A DNA stretch of 64,000 nt from contig CASEYW010000076.1 of NCBI GenBank assembly GCA_949292215.1, positions 62,001 to 126,000 of the forward strand. Reading direction: 5' to 3'. The DNA comes from an uncultured bacterium. Its GTDB lineage: Bacteria > Verrucomicrobiota > Lentisphaeria > Victivallales > UBA1829. This document shows positions 27,085 to 36,701 of the stretch, one piece after another (the stretch's first letter is position 1; each line of letters begins with the position of its first letter). The notes beneath the pieces were generated by a model, which worked only from the letters and a program-made list of their open reading frames with translations, was not told where the DNA came from and ran no database searches. A program made the position numbers and the translations under genes.

Positions 27085-30000
27085 TCATGCCTTTGGCTTA
27101 TGAGATTTCCAGAATTTCTTTTCGCTGAGCGTCTGGAAGATGACATACAGCGCCGGAATAAAGGCGATTCCGACCAGAGTTGCGAGAAGCATGCCGTAGA
27201 AAGTGGAAATACCGATGGCCAGTCGGCTTCCCGCTCCGGCTCCGGTAGCGATCACCATCGGGAATACGCCGATCAGGAAGGACCATGCAGTCATCTGGAC
27301 AGCACGGAAACGATGTTTGGCTCCGTTCTGCGCTGCATCGAAGATGGACCGTCCGGCTTCCCGTTCCTGTTTGGAGAATTCCACCATCAGGATTGCATTC
27401 TTGCTGGCAAGGCCGATCAGCATGATCATACCGAGCTGAGCATAGATACTGAGTGCTGTTTTTGTCATCAGAAGTCCGAGAACGCCTCCCAGGGTTGCAA
27501 ACGCAACGGAGGTCATCACGGGCATCGGAATGGTCCAGCTTTCATACTGTGCCACAAGGAAAAGATATCCGAAAATGAGAGCCAGAGTCATCAGTCCGGC
27601 AAGTTTTCCTTCGTTGCCTCGTTCCTGATAGCTCATATCTGTCCAGGAGATACGGTAGTCCTTGGGGAGATTCGCATCGGCAAGTTCCTGAATCCTGTTC
27701 ATGAGCTGTCCGCTACTGTACTGCGGTTTCGCCTGTGCTGTGACGGTTGCGGCAAGGTACTGGTTGAAACGGGTCACCTGACGGGGACCGATGATGTAGG
27801 AGACATCCGCGATGGCACTGAGGGGGGCCATCTTTCCGGAATTCGTCTGCACCAGGATCTGCGAGATATCGCCGAGGGTGGAACGTTCTTCCGCTTCCGA
27901 CTGCATTTTTACTTTAAAAGTATTGTTGTAGAGATTGAAGTCGTTGATATAGAACGACGCAAGTTTGCTCTGCAAGGTTGTGAACACACGGCTAACCGGG
28001 ATGTTCATGGCTTCCGCTTTGGCACGATCCAGATTCAAGTAGAGCTGGGGCGTGCTCGCATTGTAGCCGCTGAACGCATATTGTGTTTCCTTCTGGGTAT
28101 TCAGCAGATAGAGGAATTTGTTCAGTTCTCTGGCAAGATCCTGCGGAGTCTGATTTCCTGTTGCCTGAAGGGCGAAGGTCACGCCTCCGGTGGCGCCGAG
28201 TCCCATGATTGCGGGAGGCGTGAAGACATTGATCTTTGCCGCAGGAATCGTCCCGAGCTTTTTCTGGAGAGAGCCGGCAATTGTATTGAGCTGAAGTTCC
28301 GGCGTTTTTCGTTCGCTCCAGTTTTCCAGTGTGGCAATCACGAGGCCGACGTTTTCCCCGTTTCCTCCGATGAAGCTGAAGCCGCTGACCATGATGACAT
28401 CTTTCACCCCGGGGGTTTTCGAAAGAATTTCATAGCATTTATTCAGAACTTTGTTGGTTCGGGCAAGTGTTGCTCCCGGCGGCATTTCAATGTCGCAGAA
28501 GAGTGCTCCTTTATCCTCTTTCGGCAGGAATTCGCTCGCGACTCCGTTGAGCCACTGGGAATTCGCTCCCGCTTTTTCCAGTGCAGCAGGAACCATCCAT
28601 TTCGGGACGCCAGAGAAGAGACAGTAATTGGCAAACAGAACACCCAGCATCAGAAGGAATGTAATGAACATTTTCCGTGCGAGGAATCCTGAATAGAGAA
28701 GATATTTGTTCCTTGCGAAGTCAAGTCCGATATTGAACCAGCGGAACAGCAGCGGCTTGTTCGGATTGTACGGTCGCAGAAGCAGTCCGCACAGAGCAGG
28801 ACTGAGGGTCAGTGCGTTGACTGTGGAAAGCACCAGCGCAATGCACATGGTCGCAGAGAACTGCAGATAGATTGTTCCCACCATGCCTCCGTAGAAGCCA
28901 ACAGGCGCATAGATCGCCACAATCACAAGGGTCGTAGCGATGATGGCTCCTGTGATCTGTTCCATGCTTTTCGACGCAGCTTCTTTCGGTGGCAGTTTTT
29001 CCTCCTCAATGATTCGCATACAGTTTTCCACAACAACGATCGCGTCGTCCACCAGCGACCCGATGACGAGGATCAGGGCGAACATCGTGAGAACGTTCAT
29101 TGTGAACCCGAGCGGGACCAGGAAAATAAACGTTCCTACCAGAGACACCGGGATTGCCGCACTTGGAATCAGTGTTGCGCGCCAGTCCTGAAGGAAAATA
29201 TAGGTGATCAAGACGACCAGTACCAGCGTGATAATCAGGGTGATGACGATTTCTTTCATGGTTGTGCGGATGTATTCCGTCGGGTCATATCCCATGGTAT
29301 ACTTCACGCCTTTGGGGAAGTTCTTGGAAAGTTCCTTCAAGGTGGCGTTGGCCTGGTCTACGACATTGATTGCGTTTGCATCGGTGTTCCGGTAGATTGC
29401 AATGGCGATGGAGGGTTTTCCGTTGTAAGAACTGTCGCCGGAATACGTTTCCGATCCAAGTTCAATGCGTGCCACGTCACGCAAGCGGGTGATGTTGCCG
29501 TTTGCTCCGACTTTGATGACAATGTCTTCGAACTGTTCCGGAGTTTGCAGACGGCCGAGCGTGTTGACCTTCAACTGAATGTACTCATTGCTGTTTTCCG
29601 CACCGATCGTTCCGGCGGCTGCCTGAACGTTCTGGCTTTCAATAGCGGATGCAATGTCATCCGGTTTGATATTCATGGCGGACATCCGGAGCGGATCCAG
29701 CCAGATTCGCATGCTGTACTGCCGTTCTCCGAAGATTGTCACATCGCTGATGCCGTTGATTCGGGCGAGCACGTCACGGACATTGATTTTGATGTAGTTG
29801 CTCAACTGGAGGATGGAAAGTTCACTGCCGTCCGTTGTGAACGCGTACATGGCGAGGATGTCCGTGGAGCGTTTCATCACCTGGACTCCGAGCGCTTTGA
29901 CTTCCGCCGGCAGAATCGGTTCTGCTCTCTGGATGGCGTTCTGCACGTTGACCTGGGCGATATCCGTATCGGTTCCGGATTCGAACGTGATGGAAAGAGT

Positions 30001-30267
30001 ATAGTTTCCGCTGTTGTCGGACGTGGAGGAGAAGTAGATCATGTCCTCGATACCGTTGGCTTCCGTTTCGATAACGGAAGCGACCGTGTCCGCAATTTCC
30101 TGCGCGCTGGCGCCCGGATAGCTGGCGGAGACCATGATCTGCGGCGGTGCGATTTCGGGATATTCCGCAACCGGAACCTTCAGGATGCACATGGCGCCCG
30201 CAATCATCGTGACGATCGCAATGACGATCGCCAGTTTGGGCCTGTCAATGTAAATCTGGGAAATCAT
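27085..30267 (-). CDS. RND multidrug efflux transporter, HAE1/AcrB family
   Basis: A complete 1060-residue inner-membrane pump. It begins [19 protein letters not shown] and [23 protein letters not shown], as in AcrB/MexB. TM4 has [16 protein letters not shown], with the proton-relay aspartates. The closing TM10-12 block has [23 protein letters not shown]. Two large periplasmic loops (residues about 35-335 and 560-870) form the porter and docking domains. It lies nine bases after the adaptor gene in a marR-adaptor-RND operon. No outer-membrane factor follows; the region downstream is a terminator, so the pump must borrow a channel encoded elsewhere. Substrates are unknown. Confidence 0.96.
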   Translation of the reverse strand: MISQIYIDRPKLAIVIAIVTMIAGAMCILKVPVAEYPEIAPPQIMVSASYPGASAQEIADTVASVIETEANGIEDMIYFSSTSDNSGNYTLSITFESGTDTDIAQVNVQNAIQRAEPILPAEVKALGVQVMKRSTDILAMYAFTTDGSELSILQLSNYIKINVRDVLARINGISDVTIFGERQYSMRIWLDPLRMSAMNIKPDDIASAIESQNVQAAAGTIGAENSNEYIQLKVNTLGRLQTPEQFEDIVIKVGANGNITRLRDVARIELGSETYSGDSSYNGKPSIAIAIYRNTDANAINVVDQANATLKELSKNFPKGVKYTMGYDPTEYIRTTMKEIVITLIITLVLVVLITYIFLQDWRATLIPSAAIPVSLVGTFIFLVPLGFTMNVLTMFALILVIGSLVDDAIVVVENCMRIIEEEKLPPKEAASKSMEQITGAIIATTLVIVAIYAPVGFYGGMVGTIYLQFSATMCIALVLSTVNALTLSPALCGLLLRPYNPNKPLLFRWFNIGLDFARNKYLLYSGFLARKMFITFLLMLGVLFANYCLFSGVPKWMVPAALEKAGANSQWLNGVASEFLPKEDKGALFCDIEMPPGATLARTNKVLNKCYEILSKTPGVKDVIMVSGFSFIGGNGENVGLVIATLENWSERKTPELQLNTIAGSLQKKLGTIPAAKINVFTPPAIMGLGATGGVTFALQATGNQTPQDLARELNKFLYLLNTQKETQYAFSGYNASTPQLYLNLDRAKAEAMNIPVSRVFTTLQSKLASFYINDFNLYNNTFKVKMQSEAEERSTLGDISQILVQTNSGKMAPLSAIADVSYIIGPRQVTRFNQYLAATVTAQAKPQYSSGQLMNRIQELADANLPKDYRISWTDMSYQERGNEGKLAGLMTLALIFGYLFLVAQYESWTIPMPVMTSVAFATLGGVLGLLMTKTALSIYAQLGMIMLIGLASKNAILMVEFSKQEREAGRSIFDAAQNGAKHRFRAVQMTAWSFLIGVFPMVIATGAGAGSRLAIGISTFYGMLLATLVGIAFIPALYVIFQTLSEKKFWKSHKPKA

Positions 30268-30276
30268 TCGGGAACC

Positions 30277-31380
30277 TCACTTCGTTTCCTGTTGTTCGAA
30301 GACGGGCACGACCTTTCCGCCGGGACGCACCTTGTGTGTTCCATCCACAACAACCGTTTCTCCGGGTTTGACACCGCTTTCGATGAGCTGCATGTTGCCG
30401 ATGACTGAACCGGGCTTGACCCGTCTAGCTTCCGCTTTGCCGTCTTTTCCGACGATGTAGATGTAGTTGCCTTTTTCATCGGTCATCATTGCGGAGAGTT
30501 TGACTGCGGGTGTCGGGACTGCGAGTTTCCGGGAGAGCTTGACCGTGGTGTATCCGCCGGGGAGAAGCACATGGTTCGGATTTTCGAACTGAGCCCAGAG
30601 AGTAATGGTTCCTGTTTCATTGTCGATTTTGTTGTCCACGAGCACGATATTGCCGGTCTTGTCGTATTCCCGTCCGTCTGCCAGGAGAATCCTGGCGATG
30701 CCGTTCTTCCGGATGCCGTCAACGCTGCCGAACTCTTTGATGAAATCCCGCTCGCTGATGGCGAAGCGGACATAAATCGGAGAGACTTGGACGATATCGG
30801 CAAGTTCCTTGCTGGTCGGCGTCACATAATTGCCTTCCGTATAGGTGGCTTTGCCGATGATGCCTGTGATCGGTGCGTAAATTTTGGTATAACTGAGGGA
30901 ATTGTTTGCGTCCAGAAGATTGGCTTCCGCCTCGGCAAGTTTGGCTTTCGTTGTGTTGAAGAGGCGTTTCGCATCCTGATAGACAATTTCCGCCACAGCG
31001 CGTTTCTGATAGAGTTTTTCCTGTCGGTTGAAATCGTTCTGCGCATATTCCAGTTCTGCCTGAATCTGCATGACGTTGGCTTCTGCGGATTTCGCTTTGG
31101 CTCGATAAGTCGTATCCTCAATGACAAAGAGAAGCTGTCCTTTCTTCACCAGTTCGCCTTCTTTGAACTTGATCTCGTAAAGATATCCGGAGATGCGCGC
31201 GACGATGGAAACACTCTGAATCGCTTCAATGTGACCGACGTATTTCCTGGTCGCCGCATCGTTTCGGATGACGGCTTTTTCCACGCTCACATACGGCGCC
31301 GGAGGTTCTCCCTGAGCAAAAGCGGTGAAGGCTGTTCCCAGAACAGCCGCGGCCAGCAAGGCGGATTGTTTCAGTGCCAT
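30277..31380 (-). CDS. RND periplasmic adaptor (membrane fusion protein)
   Basis: A 367-residue membrane-fusion protein that partners the RND pump nine bases downstream. It has a Sec signal peptide (MALKQSALLAAAVLGTAFTAFAQG) without a lipobox cysteine, unlike the adaptor at 2.8 kb. The order is lipoyl half (GYLYEIKFKEGELVKKGQLLFVI), alpha-hairpin (residues about 90-160), lipoyl half (KIYAPITGIIGKATYTEGNYV), beta-barrel and membrane-proximal domains. The start at 31380 follows the marR stop after one base (TAA-C-ATG). An AAGGA site lies 11 bases upstream. The operon is controlled by the MarR protein. Confidence 0.95.
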   Translation of the reverse strand: MALKQSALLAAAVLGTAFTAFAQGEPPAPYVSVEKAVIRNDAATRKYVGHIEAIQSVSIVARISGYLYEIKFKEGELVKKGQLLFVIEDTTYRAKAKSAEANVMQIQAELEYAQNDFNRQEKLYQKRAVAEIVYQDAKRLFNTTKAKLAEAEANLLDANNSLSYTKIYAPITGIIGKATYTEGNYVTPTSKELADIVQVSPIYVRFAISERDFIKEFGSVDGIRKNGIARILLADGREYDKTGNIVLVDNKIDNETGTITLWAQFENPNHVLLPGGYTTVKLSRKLAVPTPAVKLSAMMTDEKGNYIYIVGKDGKAEARRVKPGSVIGNMQLIESGVKPGETVVVDGTHKVRPGGKVVPVFEQQETK

Positions 31381-31381
31381 G

Positions 31382-31840
31382 TTAGATTTGTCCTTTCTTA
31401 TTGTATTCGTCATAAATTTTTTGCAGTAGATTTTCAAACTGTTTTTTCTCCTCGGGAAGGAGAGGGGCGAGGAGCCCGTCGTATTTCTGATGGATTACCT
31501 CTTCCGTGAATTCATGTTTCCGTTTGAGCTCCTCTGGAAAATTGATACAGATGGCTCGCCGGTCCGACTTGCTCTGGGTTCTGGTGACCAGGCCTTTGTT
31601 GACCAGCAGATCGACCATTTCGGAAGCTGCTCCCGGCGTCACCCGCAGTTTCCCGGAGAGGGTTTTCAATGAAATTCCTTCCGGATTCGTATCCAGCAGT
31701 TTCCAGAGCGTGATATACGCCCGGCTCTGGCTGACCGTGAGACCGGCGTACTGAAAGTCGCCCCATTGTGTCGCATGATGTTCCAGCGCGGCTCGTTCCA
31801 GCGCGTCTGAAAGCAGAAAAAGTTGTTTCCAAGCCGACAT
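31382..31840 (-). CDS. MarR family repressor of the efflux operon
   Basis: A 152-residue winged-helix regulator. Hydrophobic dimerisation helices flank the DNA-binding core ISLKTLSGKLRVTPGAASEMVDLLVNKGL, followed by the wing RTQSKSDRRAICI with the conserved Asp-Arg-Arg. It would repress its own operon until a toxic small molecule binds. In support, a 22-bp inverted repeat (31874-31895) overlaps the -10 box of its promoter. Start 31840 (ATG) is favoured; a GTG two codons earlier (31846) is also possible. It is the first gene of marR-adaptor-RND. Confidence 0.9.
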   Translation of the reverse strand: MSAWKQLFLLSDALERAALEHHATQWGDFQYAGLTVSQSRAYITLWKLLDTNPEGISLKTLSGKLRVTPGAASEMVDLLVNKGLVTRTQSKSDRRAICINFPEELKRKHEFTEEVIHQKYDGLLAPLLPEEKKQFENLLQKIYDEYNKKGQI

Positions 31841-31873
31841 GTTCACACCTGTTTCCTGAAATATTCGGAAGCC

Positions 31874-31904
31874 CTTAATATACTGATGTATTAAGAATTT
31901 TCAA
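31874..31904 (-). promoter_or_regulatory. marR operon promoter with overlapping palindromic operator
   Basis: Minus-strand TTGAAA (31904-31899), 16 bases, TATATT (31882-31877). An inverted repeat CTTAATA-N8-TATTAAG (31874-31895) covers the -10 and most of the spacer. The size and placement are classic for MarR autorepression. Confidence 0.75.
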
Positions 31905-32119
31905 GTGGTTTTTAAAAATTAATCCATCTTAACTGTGATCGGAGCGGCCGAGCGTTTGAGGTGGAAGGGAATTTCCGCGGTTTGTTTTTCCGGTTTCCCG
32001 CACAAAAGATTGAAATCGTTGTCCATACGATGGCGCGAGTGTTTTTTCCGAAAATGGCTTGCTGAACTGGACTTTTCCCGAAAAATGTGTATCTTATGGA
32101 AAGAGAGGGAAGGATTTTT

Positions 32120-34186
32120 ATGAGTTTGTTCAATCTAGTATCGGACTATGCGCCGGGCGGCGATCAGCCGGAGGCGATTGCCGCGCTTGTCAGGGGACTG
32201 CGCAGCGGGACCCGTTATCAGACGCTTCAGGGCGTGACGGGTTCCGGCAAGACGTTTACGCTTGCCAATGTGATTGCGCAGGTGGAACGGCCCGTCCTGG
32301 TGCTTTCTCACAATAAAACATTGGCCGCGCAGCTGTACAGCGAATTCAAGTCGTTTTTTCCGGACAACGCGGTCGAATATTTCATCAGTTATTACGACTA
32401 TTATCTGCCGGAGTCCTACATTCCGCAGACCGATACCTATATCGCCAAGGATGCCAGCATCAATGAGAACATCGAACGGATGCGTCTTTCCGCAACGGCA
32501 TCTCTGATTGAGCGGCGGGATGTGATCGTTGTGGCAAGCGTTTCCTGTATTTACGGATTGGGCGATCCCGAGGACTACGAAGCTATGAGCATAGAACTCA
32601 AGGTCGGGGCGACTCTGGACCGGAACCATTTCCTGGAGCTGCTCGTTGCGATTCAGTATCTCCGGAACGACATGATGCCGGAAAAGGGGAATTTCCGGGT
32701 GCGCGGCGATTGTGTGGATGTCTTTTCCGCTCAGAAAGATGAGTTCGTCCGGGTGGAGTTCTGGGGCGACACGATCGAATCCGTTTCCCGCTGCGACGTC
32801 GTGACGGGCCGGGTGATCGCAAAACTTCAGAGAACCTATATTTTCCCGGCGAAACTTTTCGTGATGCCGCAGGAAAAACTGGAGGCGGCGACCAGTTCCA
32901 TCCTTGCGGAGATGCGGGAGCGTGTGAAGGAGCTGGAGTCGCAGAATAAACTGGTCGAAGCGCAACGCCTGTTCCAGCGGGTCAATTACGATATGGAGAT
33001 GATGCGGGAGATCGGCTACTGTTCCGGAATAGAAAACTATTCCAGACATCTGTCGGGGAGGGCGCCCGGATCGCGGCCATACTGTCTTCTTGATTTCTTT
33101 CAGAAAGATTTCATTACGATGATCGACGAGTCTCATGTCACGATCCCCCAGCTTCAGGCAATGTATCGGGCGGACCGCAGCCGCAAGGAGACTCTGGTGG
33201 AGCACGGGTTCCGTCTGCCGTCGGCGCTGGACAACCGGCCTTTGAAATTTGAAGAGATTACCAGTCTGACCGGCGATACGGTATTTGTTTCCGCGACCCC
33301 GGCGGATTATGAGTTGAATCTCAGTGGGGAAAATGTCGTTCAGCAGGTGGTGCGTCCGACCGGCCTGCTGGACCCGGAGGTGGAGATCCGGCCGCTGGAG
33401 AACCAGGTCGACGATGTGATGGAGGAGATCCGCAAATATGCCGCGCAGGGCGCTCGGACCATTGTTACAACCCTGACAAAGAAAAGCGCGGAACGTCTCG
33501 CCGACTACCTGACCGATCTGGGAATGCGTGCAAAATATCTGCACTCGGAGATCGACGCGATCGAACGCGTCCGCATTCTTTCCGAACTGAGGGAAGGGGA
33601 GTTCGACTGTCTGATCGGAATCAATCTCCTGCGCGAAGGCATTGATCTGCCGGAAGTCACGCTGGTGGCAATCCTTGATGCCGACAAGGAAGGATTTCTG
33701 CGTTCGGAACGCTCTCTCATCCAGGTTGCCGGACGTGCCGCGCGTAACGCAAATGGAAAAGTGATCCTGTATGCTGATCTCATTACGGATTCGATTCGGA
33801 AGCTGCTGACAGTGACGGAAGCGCGCCGCGCAAAACAGATCGCTTACAACAAGGCTCACGGGATCGTTCCCAAAACCATCATCAAGGCACGCCGCACGAC
33901 GATTGAGGAGACCATCCTGGGATATGCTCCCGAAAACGATCCCGGTCACGCGGATTCCGTTCTTACCGTTGCCGAGGCAAGGGCAAAATACAGCGCCGGT
34001 CCGTCGAAAAAGAAGATCGCCGGGAAAACGGCCGGAGCACAAACCCTCTCTCCGCTGGATCTGACGGAGGTTATTTCCGAACTGGAGCGGGAGATGCTGG
34101 AAGCCGCCGAAGCACTCGAATTCGAACGGGCCGCGGAATTGCGCGACCGCATCAAGGCAATCGAAAAAGGCGAGTTGAAAATTTGA
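32120..34186 (+). CDS. uvrB: Excinuclease ABC subunit B
   Basis: A 688-residue UvrB, the damage-verifying helicase of nucleotide excision repair. Features in order are SDYAPGGDQPEAI, Walker A GVTGSGKT (residues about 37-44), the beta-hairpin region YFISYYDYYLPESYIPQTDTY, the DESH box MIDESHVT, the helicase motifs GINLLREGIDLPEV and QVAGRAARNANG, and the C-terminal UvrC-binding UVR motif (ISELEREMLEAAEALEFERAAELRD). Start 32120 follows GGAAGGA; the in-frame ATG at 32087 lacks a ribosome site. It is divergent from the marR operon. The prolyl isomerase gene follows but has its own promoter. Confidence 0.96.
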   Translation: MSLFNLVSDYAPGGDQPEAIAALVRGLRSGTRYQTLQGVTGSGKTFTLANVIAQVERPVLVLSHNKTLAAQLYSEFKSFFPDNAVEYFISYYDYYLPESYIPQTDTYIAKDASINENIERMRLSATASLIERRDVIVVASVSCIYGLGDPEDYEAMSIELKVGATLDRNHFLELLVAIQYLRNDMMPEKGNFRVRGDCVDVFSAQKDEFVRVEFWGDTIESVSRCDVVTGRVIAKLQRTYIFPAKLFVMPQEKLEAATSSILAEMRERVKELESQNKLVEAQRLFQRVNYDMEMMREIGYCSGIENYSRHLSGRAPGSRPYCLLDFFQKDFITMIDESHVTIPQLQAMYRADRSRKETLVEHGFRLPSALDNRPLKFEEITSLTGDTVFVSATPADYELNLSGENVVQQVVRPTGLLDPEVEIRPLENQVDDVMEEIRKYAAQGARTIVTTLTKKSAERLADYLTDLGMRAKYLHSEIDAIERVRILSELREGEFDCLIGINLLREGIDLPEVTLVAILDADKEGFLRSERSLIQVAGRAARNANGKVILYADLITDSIRKLLTVTEARRAKQIAYNKAHGIVPKTIIKARRTTIEETILGYAPENDPGHADSVLTVAEARAKYSAGPSKKKIAGKTAGAQTLSPLDLTEVISELEREMLEAAEALEFERAAELRDRIKAIEKGELKI

Positions 34187-34211
34187 CAAATATGCTTTCG
34201 TATGATAGAGT
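34183..34211 (+). promoter_or_regulatory. Promoter of the SurA-like gene
   Basis: TTGACA (34183-34188), 17 bases, TAGAGT (34206-34211) with a TGA extended element. The -35 box overlaps the uvrB stop codon. Confidence 0.65.
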
Positions 34212-34241
34212 TTGCTTTCTGAATTTTTCTGGAGCAGAGAT

Positions 34242-35210
34242 ATGAAACTTTTGATGCTGGTTTGTTCGGTTCTTGTCTGCGGGATTCTCGTTGCCCAGAA
34301 CAAGACGGATTTGGGCAGGGAATCCAAGGTGGATTCCGTGATCGCCACGGTAAACGGTGAGCCGATCACTCTGCTGGATGTCATTTTGGAAAGCGGACAG
34401 GATGAGGCTCGGCTTGCGGCAATGTTCACGGGAGAGCGCCTCTATGCGGAAACCGCAAAGATTCGGAAAGCAATGGTCGACAATCTTGTAATCCGCAAAC
34501 TCATCTATGAAAAATATAAGGCAAAACCGTTCGAGATTCAGAAACAGCATATCGAGGACATGGTGGATACCCTGGCTCTCAGCATGGGCGATGGAACCAG
34601 GGCTGGTCTGGAGCGGAAAGCAAGGTCCTACGGCTCCAATATGGATGAAATCCGTGAAAAGGCCAGAGAAAGAATCGCCGTCGATGTGCTGCTGATGCAG
34701 AATTGCGACCGGCGTGTTTTCATCACTCCGCGCGAGGTTTACGAAGCCTATCAGAAACATCCGGAAAAGTGGACTAAACCGGCGACCATTGATTTGCAGC
34801 TGATTCTCATCCGTCGCGGAACCGGCAATCCGGAAGTCCCCGCAGCAAACATCGCATCCATGCTTCGGAACGCGGACGAGAGAATCTTCAGCAGAATTGC
34901 CGTTGAAAATTCGGAAGGGCCGAATGCGTCAAAGGGCGGACATGTCGGAAAGATCGAGATGAACAAACTGCGGCCCGAATTCCTGACCGTTCTGAAAACT
35001 GCGGCAGAAAATGAGATCAAAGGACCGGTGGAGACTCCCGAAGGATTTTATTTCATTCGCGTTAACGGTATTTCCAAAGAGGAGAAACTTCCCTTTGATA
35101 AAGTTTCAAAGGAGATTCACGACTCCCTGCGTCGGGCAGCTCTGGAAAAAAAACGAAATGAATACAAGACGCAGCTTCTCAGCGAAGCGGTGGTGCGTTA
35201 TTTCTTCTGA
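34242..35210 (+). CDS. Periplasmic peptidyl-prolyl cis-trans isomerase, SurA/PrsA-like
   Basis: A 322-residue exported chaperone/isomerase. Residues 1-19 are a Sec signal peptide (MKLLMLVCSVLVCGILVAQ). The SurA-type N-terminal domain follows, with VIATVNGEPITLLDVI and VDNLVIRKLIYEKYKAKPFE. The parvulin (PpiC) domain lies at about residues 170-275, marked by IDLQLILIRRGTG, SKGGHVGKIEMNKLRPEF and IKGPVETPEGFYFIRV. SurA assists outer-membrane protein folding, so a role in envelope assembly is likely. SurA has two parvulin domains and this protein has one, closer to PrsA or PpiD. Start 34242 follows GGAG. It converges with the proline-rich protein gene. Confidence 0.88.
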   Translation: MKLLMLVCSVLVCGILVAQNKTDLGRESKVDSVIATVNGEPITLLDVILESGQDEARLAAMFTGERLYAETAKIRKAMVDNLVIRKLIYEKYKAKPFEIQKQHIEDMVDTLALSMGDGTRAGLERKARSYGSNMDEIREKARERIAVDVLLMQNCDRRVFITPREVYEAYQKHPEKWTKPATIDLQLILIRRGTGNPEVPAANIASMLRNADERIFSRIAVENSEGPNASKGGHVGKIEMNKLRPEFLTVLKTAAENEIKGPVETPEGFYFIRVNGISKEEKLPFDKVSKEIHDSLRRAALEKKRNEYKTQLLSEAVVRYFF

Positions 35211-35216
35211 TTGAGA

Positions 35217-35250
35217 ACAAGAGACGGACTCAAGTCCGTCCCTTGTCCGG
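35217..35250. terminator. Hairpin between convergent SurA-like and proline-rich genes
   Basis: An 8-bp stem (35223-35230 with 35233-35240), extended past one mismatch by five more pairs (35217-35221 with 35242-35246). The T-runs are weak on both strands. Confidence 0.45.
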
Positions 35251-35255
35251 ATCTT

Positions 35256-36158
35256 TTATCGATTCCTTCGATAGATCGAACTTGGCCTGTATCCGTCGCC
35301 CGGACGGAATCCTCCGCTGCGGAAGCTGTTGCTTGGCTTGTAACCGTCGCCCGGACGAGGGCCTGCTCCAGGTCTGTTCGGCGAGTTGAAATTGTCGCTT
35401 GGCTTGTAACCGTCGCCCGGACGGAAGGCGTCGCCCGGACGCTGTGTTTGGCCAGCCCGCACAAAATCGGTCGGGCGGTAGCGGTCGTCGCGTGGAGTCG
35501 GACGCGGTGTAACTGCTTTTCCGATTGGGCGGATGACCCGCTGGTGGTCTTTGGACTGAACCGGTTTTGGCGGATCGGGTCTTGGCGGATCGGGTCTTGG
35601 CGGATCGGGTTTTGGCGGCCGCGGTTTCGGCGGATCGGGTCTTGGCGGCCGCGGTTTCGGCGGATCGGGTCTTGGCGGCCGCGGTTTCGGCGGATCGGGT
35701 CTTGGCGGCCGCGGTTTCGGCGGATCGGGTCTTGGCGGCTGCGGTTTCGGCGGATCGGGTCTTGGCGGCCGCGGTTTCGGCGGAGGAGGTGGTGGCGGGT
35801 TCCAGTTCCACCAGGAGTTCCAGGTGCGGAAGTACCAGGGAACCGGTTGTGCTATGACAATTGGAGCGGAGGAATAGGTTGTCCCGCTTGGCGCCAGTGA
35901 AAGAGAACCATCCGGATATTGATAATAGAGATCGCCGTCCAGAACAACCTGTTTCAACGTAATTTCCCGGTATGGCGTAGTGGGAATTGCTCCGATGATG
36001 AATGGCTGTGGTATGACAATTCCATAGAAAAGAGTCGGCAGATTGAAGGACAGAAATTGATATGAGCCGGAAAAAATGCTGAGATCCGACGTTTGAGTTC
36101 CCGCAAATACGGTCGCCGCGGAAATAATCGCGGCTGTTGTTGCAAGCAGCTTTTTCAT
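35256..36158 (-). CDS. Secreted proline-rich repeat protein
   Basis: A 300-residue protein of unknown function. Residues 1-19 are a signal peptide (MKKLLATTAAIISAATVFA). A hydrophobic, aromatic segment of about 95 residues follows, ending in a Trp-rich patch (FRTWNSWWNWN). Then comes a run of prolines and six copies of a ten-residue repeat of the type PDPPKPRPPR (about residues 120-185), which should form an extended, basic polyproline helix. The C-terminal part has three or more copies of RPGDGYKPS spread over about 65 residues. A strong GGGAGGAG site precedes the ATG. The layout suggests a surface or periplasm-spanning fibre. The repeats are nearly identical at DNA level, so their number may vary among strains. 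Confidence 0.8.
   Translation of the reverse strand: MKKLLATTAAIISAATVFAGTQTSDLSIFSGSYQFLSFNLPTLFYGIVIPQPFIIGAIPTTPYREITLKQVVLDGDLYYQYPDGSLSLAPSGTTYSSAPIVIAQPVPWYFRTWNSWWNWNPPPPPPPKPRPPRPDPPKPQPPRPDPPKPRPPRPDPPKPRPPRPDPPKPRPPRPDPPKPRPPKPDPPRPDPPRPDPPKPVQSKDHQRVIRPIGKAVTPRPTPRDDRYRPTDFVRAGQTQRPGDAFRPGDGYKPSDNFNSPNRPGAGPRPGDGYKPSNSFRSGGFRPGDGYRPSSIYRRNR
35568..35790. repeat. 30-bp tandem repeat (minisatellite) inside the proline-rich gene
   Basis: Six consecutive 30-bp units start at 35611, 35641, 35671, 35701, 35731 and 35761. They differ at only one or two positions except the last, which decays. Three shorter 15-bp units precede them (35568-35610). Most units contain a GCGGCCGC octamer. Unit length is a multiple of three, so changes in copy number keep the frame. 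Confidence 0.95.
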
Positions 36159-36241
36159 TTTTCACTCCTCCCTGTTATAATCTTTTAGACATGAAACGGA
36201 CCGGAGACGAAAATATTGTTAATAAAATTTAATTTTTATTA

Positions 36242-36277
36242 AAGAAGAATAATTCGATATTCTGAATTATTCTTCTT
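36242..36277 (-). terminator. AT-rich hairpin at the end of the deoxyribosyltransferase-like gene
   Basis: A perfect 14-bp stem (36242-36255 with 36264-36277), whose upstream arm includes the stop codon at 36267-36269. It is followed on the minus strand by TTTAATAAAAATT. It is a plausible terminator for the glgP operon. Confidence 0.6.
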
Positions 36278-36701
36278 CCACTGCTTTTCCGAAATGTTCA
36301 TGAATATAGCCGCAAGCCTCCTCTAGGGAGTGGAGGATTTTCGTGGAAAAGCGAACCATCCATGGACTGCATTCTTCAAAGGAGAAGGGCGAAAAGGAAA
36401 CGACGAATTTTCCGATGTCATGGGCGGCATAAAACACTTCCATTGCAGTGCCGATGGAAGGTTTGCTGTAATTGACGAGGATGATATCTGCGTCACGGAC
36501 GTCCTGAAGATCGAACTCGACGATTTCATTTGCGCTGTCGACCTGCCGGTCGATGAATTTGCGTCGCATGGGGTCAAGCAGGCGGAACTCAGGAGAGAGA
36601 AGGCGTTTTGCCTCCTCTCTCCATGCTCTGGCGCTTCCCTCATGTTCATCCATGATGGGACCGCTGAGATAAATGACAAGGCGTTTCTGTTCGCTTTTCA
36701 T
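36267..36701 (-). CDS. Nucleoside 2-deoxyribosyltransferase-like protein
   Basis: A 144-residue protein of the NDT family (PF05014), which transfers deoxyribose between bases or hydrolyses nucleotides. Seen are the start VIYLSGPIMDEHEG, the phosphate/sugar-loop region LLDPMRRKF, IVEFDLQDVRDADIILVNY, and the catalytic glutamate in SIGTAMEVFYAAHDIGKFVV. The length is typical. Some family members are nucleotide hydrolases or toxin-like enzymes, so the exact reaction is open. It overlaps the glycogen phosphorylase stop by four bases (ATGA), an unexpected partner. Confidence 0.8.
   Translation of the reverse strand: MKSEQKRLVIYLSGPIMDEHEGSARAWREEAKRLLSPEFRLLDPMRRKFIDRQVDSANEIVEFDLQDVRDADIILVNYSKPSIGTAMEVFYAAHDIGKFVVSFSPFSFEECSPWMVRFSTKILHSLEEACGYIHEHFGKAVEEE

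Noticed and set aside
35568..35790. Regular repeats considered as a CRISPR array.
   Set aside because: Units are contiguous, without unique spacers, and are in frame within a secreted protein; no cas gene is nearby.
35230..36165. A 311-codon frame overlapping the proline-rich gene, rich in SAETAAAKTR repeats, and a plus-strand frame of ADRVLAAAVS repeats.
   Set aside because: All frames of a 30-bp repeat stay open. Only the frame starting at 36158 has a ribosome site and a signal peptide.
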